64,000 bases of DNA from Hoyosella levis (GTDB lineage Bacteria > Actinomycetota > Actinomycetes > Mycobacteriales > Mycobacteriaceae). How positions within the stretch are numbered: the first letter of the stretch is position 1; the number at the start of each line of letters is the position of its first letter. The notes beneath the pieces are model-generated. The model worked only from the letters and a program-made list of their open reading frames with translations, had not been told where the DNA came from and searched no databases. Both the position numbers and the translations under genes were made by a program. The DNA lies in NCBI RefSeq assembly GCF_026008515.1, contig NZ_BQYM01000011.1, forward strand, positions 62,001 through 126,000, in the 5' to 3' direction. Shown one piece after another: positions 18,612 to 26,389 of this stretch.

Positions 18612-18770
18612 GGCGCCGCTCTCAACACCGCTTAATCGCGTGGCACCCGACCGCCACGCGAACCGGGGAACCACCGTTACGTGGGGTGAATCCCACGCTG
18701 GACAGCGATCCCGCGTGGGTAGGGCAATCTTCCATGCCCGAACCCGTCAGCTAACTCGGTCAGCGGAACC
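18612..18770 (+). ncRNA. ydaO-type c-di-AMP riboswitch upstream of NlpC/P60 gene
   Basis: The leader carries the conserved ydaO/yuaA pattern in order. CGCTTAATCGCG is at about 18629, GGGGAACC at 18665-18672, GTGGGGTGAATCC at 18681-18693 and GGGTAGGG at 18717-18724. The hallmark CCCGAACCCGTCAGCTAACT lies at 18737-18756. CCGCT (18616-18620) can pair with AGCGG (18762-18766) to close P1. In actinobacteria this class binds c-di-AMP and usually switches off peptidoglycan hydrolase (rpf, NlpC/P60) genes, which fits the gene that starts 24 bases downstream. The match is by memory of the consensus; I could not run a covariance model. Confidence 0.9.
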
Positions 18771-18794
18771 AGGAAGAAACGGAGAACCATCACT

Positions 18795-19400
18795 ATGGCC
18801 ACCACGTCGCTCAAGCGGACCGTTCGAAACGCAGTCGCCGCCGGAGTACTTTCCGCCGGCGTCATCGCGATTCCCGCCGCGCCCGCCATGGCAGCGCCCG
18901 TGACCATCCCCGGCATCGGCAGCTTCGATGTCCCGGACCACCTCGCGATCCCCACCAACTTCGAGGTCCCGGTCGTCGAGGTCCCGCAGATCCCGAACCT
19001 CCCGCAGGTCCAGACCCCGAACTTCGCGCCGCAGCACATCGCGGCCCCGTTCTCGCGCGGCAACCAGGTCGCTGACATCGCCCTCGGCAAGGTCGGCTCC
19101 CCCTACGTGTGGGGCGCGACCGGCCCGAACGCCTTCGACTGCTCCGGGCTCGTGCAGTGGGCGCACGGCCAGGCCGGCATCAGCGTTCCGCGCACCAGCC
19201 AGGCGCAGGTCGGCGGCGGCGTCCCGGTCTCCTACAACAACCTGCAGCGCGGCGACGTCGTCGGCTTCTACGGTGGCGCCTCGCACGTGGGCATCTACAT
19301 CGGCAACGGCCAGGTCGTGCACGCGCTGAACTCGTCGTCGCCCGTTCGCGTCGACCCGATGAGCATGATGCCGTTCCACAGCGCTCGCCGCTACGCGTGA
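18795..19400 (+). CDS. Secreted NlpC/P60 peptidoglycan endopeptidase
   Basis: The 201-residue protein has a Sec signal peptide (basic start, hydrophobic core to about residue 33, AMA-A cleavage). A Pro/Val-rich linker at about 40-80 contains repeated VP-x-P units, and an NlpC/P60 domain follows from about 87. Catalytic residues are C116 in FDCSGL, H164 in ASHVGIYIG and H176. The domain cleaves D-Glu-mDAP peptide bonds in the wall. The short linker and domain resemble RipB/RipD-type proteins. It sits behind the ydaO riboswitch, so expression should fall when c-di-AMP is high. A strong hairpin ends the transcript before the second NlpC/P60 gene. Confidence 0.92.
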   Translation: MATTSLKRTVRNAVAAGVLSAGVIAIPAAPAMAAPVTIPGIGSFDVPDHLAIPTNFEVPVVEVPQIPNLPQVQTPNFAPQHIAAPFSRGNQVADIALGKVGSPYVWGATGPNAFDCSGLVQWAHGQAGISVPRTSQAQVGGGVPVSYNNLQRGDVVGFYGGASHVGIYIGNGQVVHALNSSSPVRVDPMSMMPFHSARRYA

Positions 19401-19426
19401 GCTAGCTAGCGCGGAGAACGCTCGCG

Positions 19427-19454
19427 ATGGGCGGGAGCCACGGCTCCCGCCCAT
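19427..19454 (+). terminator. Terminator after first NlpC/P60 gene
   Basis: ATGGGCGGGAGC pairs with GCTCCCGCCCAT (12 base pairs) around a tight CACG loop, followed by TGG. It starts 27 bases after the stop codon and separates the two hydrolase genes. Confidence 0.8.
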
Positions 19455-19579
19455 TGGCATGCTCGCCCCCGAATGGACACCGGGCGAGCGGGATCGTAAT
19501 CTGATCGAGACTCAGCGGGGAGGCAGGCGCGCGCGACCCGTGCGCACGCGAATCCGTCCAGCAACTAGGAGCAGAACTG

Positions 19580-20623
19580 GTGATCGCAGGTTCACGCCGT
19601 GCGCTGATCACGATGGTGCTAGCCGCGCTCGTCCTCGCTGGGGCCGTCGGGCTGCCCAGCACGATGCCGGCCAGCGCGGATCCCGTCATCACTGATTCCA
19701 CCGAGGCGCTGAACCGGCTGTCGGAGCTCAGTCGCGCGGCCACCAAGGCCAACGACGATGTGCTCGCCGCGGAGGAGGAGCTCGCGCGCCTCCAGGACGA
19801 GCTCGCCGACGCCGAAGCCCGCCAGGAGGGCAACCTCCGCACGGAAGCCGAGGCCAGCAGCCGGATCGAGACGCTGCAAGTCCTCGTGGACGCGCACGCC
19901 CGCGCGAACTACCGCGGCACCCGGGTGGATCCCATCTACGCGCTGCTGACCAGTGATTCGCCGCAATCCGTCATCACGAGGATGTCCGCCCTCGACGTCA
20001 TCACCCGGGACACCGGAGAGCGGGTCAAGGACTTCCATTCAGCGCGCGAGAGCTTCAAGCGCGCCGCAGCGGAGGCTGCTACCACTGCGGAGCACCTCCG
20101 GGACCTCACGGCCACCGCCCAGGCGCGCCGCGACGAGCTCGAGCGCCGCCGCGCGAGCCTCGAGCAGCAGATCGCCGAGATCAAGGATCTCTTCGAGACG
20201 CTCAGCGCCGAGGAGCGAGCCGAGTGGGCCGGATCGATCATGCCCCCCGGATTTGATACTGGCGCGGTTCGAGGCTCGGGAACCGGCGCAGCGATCGTGC
20301 AGGCCGCGCTGACACGCCTGGGCCGTCCCTACGTCTGGGGCGCCACCGGGCCCGAGGAGTTCGACTGCTCCGGCCTGGTCATGTGGGCTCATCACCAGGC
20401 GGGACGTTCGGTTCCCCGCACCAGCCAGATGCAAGCGGTCGGTGGCAGCCCTGTGACCCCCGCGGAGATCCAGCCGGGCGACGTCATCACCTATTACTCC
20501 GATGCCTCGCACGTGGGTCTGTATATCGGCGACGGCCAGATCGTGCACGCCTCGACCTTCGGGGTCCCGGTCAAGGTCGATACCGTCAACAATGCCCCGA
20601 TCCACTCGATCCGCAGGTACTAG
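19580..20623 (+). CDS. Secreted NlpC/P60 endopeptidase with coiled coil (RipC/Rv2190c-like)
   Basis: The 347-residue protein has a signal peptide (to about residue 33). A long helical coiled-coil region at about 40-215, rich in Glu/Ala/Arg/Leu, includes the EELARLQDELADAEARQE segment. The C-terminal NlpC/P60 domain has C263 (FDCSGL), H311 (ASHVGLYIG) and H323. This is the domain plan of RipC, whose coiled coil in mycobacteria and corynebacteria contacts FtsEX and couples hydrolase activity to division. GTG 19580 follows TAGGAG at good spacing. It is the direct positional homologue of Rv2190c and is followed by the HExxH gene 55 bases on. Confidence 0.92.
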   Translation: MIAGSRRALITMVLAALVLAGAVGLPSTMPASADPVITDSTEALNRLSELSRAATKANDDVLAAEEELARLQDELADAEARQEGNLRTEAEASSRIETLQVLVDAHARANYRGTRVDPIYALLTSDSPQSVITRMSALDVITRDTGERVKDFHSARESFKRAAAEAATTAEHLRDLTATAQARRDELERRRASLEQQIAEIKDLFETLSAEERAEWAGSIMPPGFDTGAVRGSGTGAAIVQAALTRLGRPYVWGATGPEEFDCSGLVMWAHHQAGRSVPRTSQMQAVGGSPVTPAEIQPGDVITYYSDASHVGLYIGDGQIVHASTFGVPVKVDTVNNAPIHSIRRY

Positions 20624-20678
20624 CAACACTGCGCTGAGCGGGCGGCCACGATCGGGCTGCGCGCGATAGCCTAGGGCG

Positions 20679-22079
20679 GTGCCTCGCCCGACAACTAGCT
20701 GCCCTCGCGCGGCAACCAGCCAGTGGGGCAGCACTGGCACCAGCACATGGCGCAGGGGCATGGTCGCTGTGCTGCTCACGCTGGTCGTGCTATCCGTGCC
20801 ATCCTGCGCGATCAACAGCGACACCGCGGGCACCACCAGCCCAAGCACTGCCACGCCGACGTCAACAACAGGTACTTCGGGCGGCGCAGCAAGCTTTGAC
20901 GAGCAACGCCGGCAGGACGCGCAGGATCTGCTCGACCGCTTCTCGCGCGCCCAGGTCGCCGGCGACATCGATCAGCTCAGGAGCTTGATCCACCCGGATG
21001 CTCCACCGGATTTCCTCGCCTTTCATCTCGAGCGGGCCCGCAACCTCGCGTCATCCAACCTCGACGAGTGGTCCTATGCCGTCACCGACGGTCCTGAGGC
21101 GTTCGTCCCCTCCGAGATCGTGCAGGCACTGGGGGTCCGTGATGCCTGGGCGCCAGGGATCCGGCTCCGGTACAGCGTCGGGGGAGAGGACCCGGGCGTG
21201 GACCGGCCAAGCGAACTGATCCTCGTGCTCGATGAAGCGGACTGGTTGATCGGGGGCGCACGGGCCGAGGACCCTGCAGGCTGGTCCCGAGTGCCCTGGG
21301 ACCAGGGGCCGACGGTCGAGCATACGTCCCCGGGCGGTTCCACCGTGATCGCGCATCCCACCGACGACGCGCTCGCCATCGAGGTAGTGGATCTGCTTCC
21401 GGAAGCGGCGGCGGCGGTCACGCGGCGCTGGCCACAGCAACAGGAGGACGATCGAATAATCGTCGAGATCGCCAGTACCGGGGATGAGTTCACCGCCCTC
21501 ACCGGAGGCGGGCTAGCCGCGCATGAGGGCGCCACTCCGACATCGGGCACCGCGGTGGTCGCCGCGGCGATAGCCAATCCCGATGCCTCCGCCTCGCCGG
21601 GGGCCGGCCAGCGAATCGTCGTCGCTGGACCGGCATTCGCGAGCCTCGGCAGGGAAAGCCAGCTCGCCGCGCTGCGCCATGAGATCGCGCATGTGCTCAC
21701 CCGCTCCCGGAACCCCATGCCTTTGTGGATCGTCGAAGGCATCGCGGAGCTCGCCGCCAAGGGAGATCGCTACCCGGATCCGCGCGGGACAGCTGCTCGC
21801 GTGATGGAGCTCGTCGAGCGGTACGGCCCTCCCGATAGCCTGCCTCGCGATGATCATTTCACCGGGGGCGGCGCCGCCTCGCTCCTGGCGTACGAGCTTT
21901 CCTGGACGTTTGTCGCCTATCTCACCGCTACCCACGGGGAGGCCGCAGTGATCGAGGCATATCGGTTGGCCGATTCCGAGGGTGGCGGAACGCAGGAACT
22001 CTCCCGTGCCCTCGAGGAGATCGCCGCGGTCACGCTGCCCGAGGCCGTCGACGGGTGGGGCCGCTGGCTCGCGCGCTAG
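20679..22079 (+). CDS. Putative secreted gluzincin-like metallopeptidase (HExxH) of unknown function
   Basis: The 466-residue protein has a hydrophobic segment at about residues 28-42 ending in SVPSC, possibly a weak lipobox. A low-complexity Ser/Thr/Gly stretch follows, so it is probably exported. The C-terminal half carries H334-E-I-A-H338 and, 18 residues after the second histidine, E357 in VEGIAELAA. This is the HExxH-x18-E spacing of gluzincin metallopeptidases. A region at about 70-190 looks like a helical, NTF2-like or DUF4440-like fold, but this is not certain. The GTG at 20679 lacks a clear Shine-Dalgarno; ATG 20760 is an alternative start. It lies between a RipC-like hydrolase and pimB', hinting at an envelope role. 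Confidence 0.7.
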   Translation: MPRPTTSCPRAATSQWGSTGTSTWRRGMVAVLLTLVVLSVPSCAINSDTAGTTSPSTATPTSTTGTSGGAASFDEQRRQDAQDLLDRFSRAQVAGDIDQLRSLIHPDAPPDFLAFHLERARNLASSNLDEWSYAVTDGPEAFVPSEIVQALGVRDAWAPGIRLRYSVGGEDPGVDRPSELILVLDEADWLIGGARAEDPAGWSRVPWDQGPTVEHTSPGGSTVIAHPTDDALAIEVVDLLPEAAAAVTRRWPQQQEDDRIIVEIASTGDEFTALTGGGLAAHEGATPTSGTAVVAAAIANPDASASPGAGQRIVVAGPAFASLGRESQLAALRHEIAHVLTRSRNPMPLWIVEGIAELAAKGDRYPDPRGTAARVMELVERYGPPDSLPRDDHFTGGGAASLLAYELSWTFVAYLTATHGEAAVIEAYRLADSEGGGTQELSRALEEIAAVTLPEAVDGWGRWLAR

Positions 22080-22158
22080 CGGCCCGTCGGCGATGGAGGC
22101 CGGCCGAAGCGCGCGCCTTGGCCTGTGCCGCGCGCGCGATGCGCATACGGTAAGGAGC

Positions 22159-23304
22159 ATGCGTCGCACGTTGCTCGTCACCAATGACTTCCCGCCGCGG
22201 CCGGGGGGCATCCAGTCCTACATCCATACCTTGGCCTCGCTCGTCCCGCCGGATGACCTCGTGGTCTATGCGCCCCGATGGCGGGACGACTCGCACACAC
22301 GCTTCGACGCCGAGCAGTCGTTCGAGGTGGTGCGGCATCCCTCGACGCTGATGGTGCCATCGCCTGATGTGCTGCGCCGGTCCCGCGAGCTCGTGCGCGC
22401 CCATGATTGCTCCGCCGTGTGGTTCGGGGCCGCGGCGCCGCTGGCCCTGCTGACGCCGATGCTGCGGCGGGAGGGGATCGAGCGCGCAGTCGCGTGCACG
22501 CACGGGCATGAAGTTGGCTGGTCAATGGTGCCCGGAGCCAGGCAGGCGCTGCGCGTGATCGGTGACGCCACGGACGTCGTGACCTACGTGAGCCGCTATA
22601 CGCGCGGCCGGTTTGCCTCGGCGTTCGGTCCGGACGCGGCTCTCGAGCATCTGCCCCCGGGCGTGAATACGGATGTGTTCCGCCCGGACGAAGCGGCGCG
22701 CACGGAGATGCGCTCGCGCTATGGGCTGGGCGACCGGCCCGTCATCGTGTGCCTCTCGCGATTGGTTCCCCGCAAGGGGCAGGACATGCTGATCCGGGCA
22801 TTGCCGGGGATCCAGCGGCGAGTGCCGGGCACCGTCCTGGTCATCGTGGGGGGCGGCCCGTACGGGGACCGGCTGCGCGCTCTCGCCCGGGAGCACGCCG
22901 TGGCTGATGACGTCATCTTCACCGGGACAGTGCCCTCCGCCGAGCTTGCAGCGCACCATGCGATGGCGGATGTCTTCGCGATGCCCTGCCGCACGCGTGG
23001 CGCTGGCCTGGATGTCGAGGGGCTCGGGATCGTGTTCCTGGAGGCCTCGGCGTCAGGGGTCCCGGTGGTAGCGGGACGGTCGGGCGGCGCGCCGGAGACC
23101 GTGGTCGATCACGAGACAGGGCATGTGGTGGATGGCCGGTCCGTCAGCGAGATCACTGATGCTATTGCCGAGGTACTGGCTGATCCGGATCGCGCCCGCT
23201 CGATGGGGCGCGCGGGGCGCGAATGGGTGACCGAGAACTGGCAATGGCAGACGATGGCCGCCCGCCTGCGCGAGTTCCTCGATAGCGCCGGAGTGCACGC
23301 CTAG
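22159..23304 (+). CDS. pimB: GDP-mannose-dependent phosphatidylinositol monomannoside mannosyltransferase PimB'
   Basis: The 381-residue GT-B (family GT4) enzyme adds the second mannose to phosphatidylinositol monomannoside in phosphatidylinositol mannoside, lipomannan and lipoarabinomannan synthesis, on the cytoplasmic face of the membrane. The N-terminal domain starts LLVTNDFPPRPGGIQSY, the acceptor-site signature of PimB'. The donor domain holds LSRLVPRKGQDMLI, GGGPYGDR and E-x7-E around EGLGIVFLEA. ATG 22159 follows AAGGAG at six bases. It is the homologue of Rv2188c. The downstream gap holds an inverted repeat, tandem repeats and a shared terminator. Confidence 0.93.
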   Translation: MRRTLLVTNDFPPRPGGIQSYIHTLASLVPPDDLVVYAPRWRDDSHTRFDAEQSFEVVRHPSTLMVPSPDVLRRSRELVRAHDCSAVWFGAAAPLALLTPMLRREGIERAVACTHGHEVGWSMVPGARQALRVIGDATDVVTYVSRYTRGRFASAFGPDAALEHLPPGVNTDVFRPDEAARTEMRSRYGLGDRPVIVCLSRLVPRKGQDMLIRALPGIQRRVPGTVLVIVGGGPYGDRLRALAREHAVADDVIFTGTVPSAELAAHHAMADVFAMPCRTRGAGLDVEGLGIVFLEASASGVPVVAGRSGGAPETVVDHETGHVVDGRSVSEITDAIAEVLADPDRARSMGRAGREWVTENWQWQTMAARLREFLDSAGVHA

Positions 23305-23371
23305 GGAGCAGGTCCGGTCGGCAGGCCCGATCGGGATCCTGCCGGCGCGTCCAGGCGGTAAGTCCGGGCAG

Positions 23372-23421
23372 CAAACGCGATAGAAACGACGGCGATCCCG
23401 CCGAAATTTCTATCGCGTTTG
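23372..23421. repeat. Perfect 15-bp inverted repeat, ACGCGATAGAAG family, copy 2
   Basis: CAAACGCGATAGAAA (23372-23386) is exactly complementary to TTTCTATCGCGTTTG (23407-23421). Inside the 20-base spacer CGGC and GCCG can form a second small stem. The core is shared with the imperfect repeat at 9254-9301. Confidence 0.88.
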
Positions 23422-23456
23422 GCCGTTTCCCGTGCTTTTGCCGGACATCGCACCCG

Positions 23457-23526
23457 CCACCCAGCGCCGGCCACCCAGCGCCTGCCACCCAGCGCCGGCC
23501 ACCCAGCGCCGGCCACCAAGCGCCTG
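23457..23526. repeat. Five 14-bp tandem repeats
   Basis: Units of CCACCCAGCGCC plus GG or TG run head to tail at 23457, 23471, 23485, 23499 and 23513. The fifth has one substitution (CCACCAAG). The unit length equals that of the block at 9719-9774, although the sequence differs. Confidence 0.88.
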
Positions 23527-23539
23527 CCTGGAAACGAGC

Positions 23540-23568
23540 GTGGCCCGCCGCGATGAGCGGCGGGCCAC
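23540..23568. terminator. Bidirectional terminator between pimB' and fadD15
   Basis: GTGGCCCGCCG pairs perfectly with CGGCGGGCCAC (11 base pairs, seven-base loop). It lies 19 bases past the fadD15 stop and serves both convergent genes. Confidence 0.8.
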
Positions 23569-23586
23569 GTTCTCGCAGGCCAGGTC

Positions 23587-25380
23587 CTACTTCTTGTAAA
23601 GGCCTTCGATCTCGTCCGCGAACTTCTCAGCGACGACCTTGCGCTTGAGCTTCATCGACGGGGTGAGCTCGCCGGTGGCCTCGGTGAAGTCGATCGGCAG
23701 GATCTTGTACTTCTTGATCGACTCCGCGCTCGACACGGTCTCGTTGGCTTGCTTGACCACGGCATCGATCTCGGCGATCAGATCAGGATCGTTGCGAACC
23801 TCGTCGATGGCGGTATCGGCGGACTTGCCGTGCCGCTCGAGCCAGCCGGGCAGTGCCTCGGGATCGAGGGTGAGGAGCGCGCCGATGAATGGCTTCTGGT
23901 CGCCAACGACCATCGCCTGGCTGATGATCGCGCTGGAGCGAAGCACATCCTCGAGGCCCGCGGGGGAGACGTTCTTGCCACCGGCGGTGACAATGATTTC
24001 CTTCTTGCGGCCGTGGATGAACAGGTAGCCCTCGTCGTCGAGGGTGCCGAGGTCGCCGGTGTGGAACCAGCCATCCTCGATGGACTCCTCGGTGGCCTTC
24101 GGGTTCTGCCAGTAGCTCTCGAGCACCACGGGGCCGTAGAGGAGGATCTCGCCATCCTCGGCGATGCGTACCTTCGAGCCGGGCAGGGGGCGACCGACCG
24201 AGCCGATGCGGTTGTGATCCGGGGTGTTGACCGTGATCGCCGCGCTGGTCTCGGTGAGGCCGTAGCCCTCGAACACGGTCAGTCCGGCGCCGCGGAAGAA
24301 GTGGCCAAGGCGAGCCCCGAGCGGCGCGCCGCCGGCGATGGCACCCGTGCATTCGCCGCCGAGCGCGGCAAGCAGCTTCTTGTAGACGAGCTTGCTGAAC
24401 AGCGCATGCTTGGCCTTGAGGCCAAACTTGGCGCCGCCCTCGTCGAGGGCCTTGCTGTAGGCGATCGCGGTGTCAGCGGCGGAGTCGAAGATCTTGCCCT
24501 TGCCGGCAGCGTGGGCCTTGGAGCGGGCGCCGTTGAACACCTTCTCGAAGATGCGCGGCACCGCGAGCAGGACGGTCGGCTTGAACGTGCCGAGGTGCTC
24601 GACGATGTTGGGGATGTCGGAGGTGTGGCCGACGGTCACGCGAGCCTCGACGCACGCGATGCTAATGACGCGCGCGAAGATGTGCGCGAGCGGCAGGAAC
24701 AGCAGGGTGCGCGAGTCCTCCTGCAGGTACGACGACAGGCTCGACGCCAGGATGGACTTGACCTCGGCCTGGAGGTTGTAGTGCGTGAGCTGCACGCCCT
24801 TGGGCCGCCCGGTCGTGCCGGAGGTGTAGATCAGGGTGGCGGGATCGGACGCCTTGAGGCTGTTGACCCGCTCGGTCACCACGTCATCGCCGATCTCGGC
24901 CCCCGCGGAGACGAGGTCGTCGAGGGCGCCCTCATCGATAACCAAGACCTTCTTCAGTGCCTTGGCAGCGTCCGTGACAGACTTGTGCGCCGTCGCGTTC
25001 TCGGTGGTCTCGACGATCAGGCCAACGGCAGCGGAGTCCTCGAGGATCCACTCGACCTGGCTGGAGGAGGAGGAGGCGTAGATGGGCACGGTGACGCCGC
25101 CCGCGCTCCAGATCGCGTAGTCAAGGACAGTCCACTCGTAGCTGGTGTTGGCAAGCAGCGCGACACGATCGCCCTGGTTCACACCGAGCGTGACAAGGCC
25201 CTTGGCGACCCCGGTCACGTCCTTGGCGAACTGTGCGGTAGTGATATCGGTCCAGGCGCCGTCGACGAGCCGCTGGAACAGGGGATAGGTTGGGCTTTCT
25301 GCGGCATTGCGCGCGACGGCATCGGCGCATGACACATCATCAGGGACCGTATATGTGGCCGGGACGCTGAACTCGTGCAC
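23587..25380 (-). CDS. fadD15: Long-chain fatty-acid-CoA ligase (FadD15-like)
   Basis: The 597-residue ANL-superfamily enzyme activates fatty acids to acyl-CoA through acyl-AMP. The P-loop-like motif TLIYTSGTTGRPKGV lies near residue 180. The A5 motif is EGYGLTETSAAIT, the A7 block is GWFHTGDLGTLDDEGYLFI, and the A10 lysine region is near the C-terminus (TGELTPSMKLKRKVV). Position and length match Rv2187. GTG 25380 follows GGAGGTG on the minus strand at four bases. The substrate chain length cannot be told from sequence. It is divergent from the SRPBCC-ArsA operon across a 156-base gap. Confidence 0.93.
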   Translation of the reverse strand: MHEFSVPATYTVPDDVSCADAVARNAAESPTYPLFQRLVDGAWTDITTAQFAKDVTGVAKGLVTLGVNQGDRVALLANTSYEWTVLDYAIWSAGGVTVPIYASSSSSQVEWILEDSAAVGLIVETTENATAHKSVTDAAKALKKVLVIDEGALDDLVSAGAEIGDDVVTERVNSLKASDPATLIYTSGTTGRPKGVQLTHYNLQAEVKSILASSLSSYLQEDSRTLLFLPLAHIFARVISIACVEARVTVGHTSDIPNIVEHLGTFKPTVLLAVPRIFEKVFNGARSKAHAAGKGKIFDSAADTAIAYSKALDEGGAKFGLKAKHALFSKLVYKKLLAALGGECTGAIAGGAPLGARLGHFFRGAGLTVFEGYGLTETSAAITVNTPDHNRIGSVGRPLPGSKVRIAEDGEILLYGPVVLESYWQNPKATEESIEDGWFHTGDLGTLDDEGYLFIHGRKKEIIVTAGGKNVSPAGLEDVLRSSAIISQAMVVGDQKPFIGALLTLDPEALPGWLERHGKSADTAIDEVRNDPDLIAEIDAVVKQANETVSSAESIKKYKILPIDFTEATGELTPSMKLKRKVVAEKFADEIEGLYKK

Positions 25381-25536
25381 TAGGCACCTCCGGGATCATC
25401 CGTGCATCGTTGACGTTTTGCCCCACACTTTAACGTGTCTTTGCCTTGGACGGCGGAGCCTCGACGCGGGTTTCCCGCCCACGATAGCGCTGGCGACGTG
25501 CTGGTGCGCGGGCAACGCGTATGTGATGCTGTTGGG

Positions 25537-25938
25537 GTGAGCAGCATTCATGTCGCTGATGACACGTTCATCGCTGCCGCGCCCGATCGGGTCGCGGCCA
25601 TTCTGGGCGACCGTTCCGCATGGCGTCGCTGGTGGCCTGGCCTGGACCTCGCGGTGCGCGAGGATCGCGCCGACAAGGGGATCCGCTGGCAGGTCCATGG
25701 GGCGCTCGACGGCACGATGGAGGTATGGCTCGAGCCCGTCCTCGACGGCACGATCGTGCACTACTTCCTCCATGCGGAACCGACCGGGCGCGATGCGGCG
25801 GCGGTGCGCAAGGACCTCGCCGTGGCCAACCGCGCGCGCCGGGCCCAGGGCAGGGCGATGGCGTTCGAGGCGAAGCTAGGGGCGGAGCGAGGCCGCCGAG
25901 TCGGCGAGCCCGCTGTGGCGGCCCCGTCGGCAGGGTAG
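25537..25938 (+). CDS. SRPBCC (START-like) family protein, Rv2186c position
   Basis: The 133-residue protein looks like a polyketide-cyclase/START-type (SRPBCC) lipid-binding fold. It has an N-terminal strand (SIHVADDTFIAAAP), a DRSAWRRWWPGLDL helix, and alternating strands such as IRWQVHGALDGTMEVWLEP. A C-terminal amphipathic helix is rich in Arg and Ala. No catalytic motif is obvious. GTG 25537 is the only start that removes an unrelated N-terminus, but its ribosome site is weak (GGGG directly before it). It lies ten bases before the next SRPBCC gene and is probably the first gene of the SRPBCC-SRPBCC-ArsA operon. Confidence 0.75.
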   Translation: MSSIHVADDTFIAAAPDRVAAILGDRSAWRRWWPGLDLAVREDRADKGIRWQVHGALDGTMEVWLEPVLDGTIVHYFLHAEPTGRDAAAVRKDLAVANRARRAQGRAMAFEAKLGAERGRRVGEPAVAAPSAG

Positions 25939-25948
25939 CGTTTGCGTC

Positions 25949-26389
25949 ATGACGGAAAGGACTACGCAGTCGATCGTGATCGAAGCCCCGGCCGAGCGTG
26001 TCATGGCGGTGATCGCGGATTTCGCCGCCTATCCGGACTGGGTCTCGGCCGTCAAAGAGGTCCGTGTGGTGTCGACCCTGCCCAACGGGCATGCTGCTCG
26101 CGTGCATTTCGAGCTCGACGCCGGTGTCATCAAGGACAGCTATGACCTCCTGTACCGCTGGTCGCCCGATGGCCTCGCGGTGAGCTGGGAACTGGTGGAC
26201 GGCACGATCCAGAAGGCACAGTCGGGCTCGTACGTGCTTGATCCGCTGCCCGAGGGGACTTCCACGCGGGTCACCTACGAGCTCATGGTGGACCTCGCGA
26301 TCCCGGTCATCGGACTGCTCAAGCGGCGCGCGGAGAAGGTCATCACCGATACCGCGCTCAAGGAGCTCAAGAAGCGAGTCGAGCGCTGA
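25949..26389 (+). CDS. SRPBCC family protein (Rv2185c/TB16.3-like)
   Basis: The 146-residue protein is a typical SRPBCC hydrophobic-cavity fold: QSIVIEAPAERVMAVIADF, YPDWVSAVKEVRV, then paired strands and a long C-terminal helix ending in LKELKKRVER. It closely resembles mycobacterial TB16.3 (Rv2185c). Ligand and function are unknown; related folds bind lipids, polyketides or hydrophobic cofactors. Its TGA overlaps the proposed CTG start of the ArsA gene as CTGA, so the pair is translationally coupled. Confidence 0.88.
   Translation: MTERTTQSIVIEAPAERVMAVIADFAAYPDWVSAVKEVRVVSTLPNGHAARVHFELDAGVIKDSYDLLYRWSPDGLAVSWELVDGTIQKAQSGSYVLDPLPEGTSTRVTYELMVDLAIPVIGLLKRRAEKVITDTALKELKKRVER

Noticed and set aside
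16793-18754. Plus-strand open frame of 653 codons over the exonuclease gene
   Set aside because: Antisense shadow; the minus-strand exonuclease has catalytic motifs in the right order.
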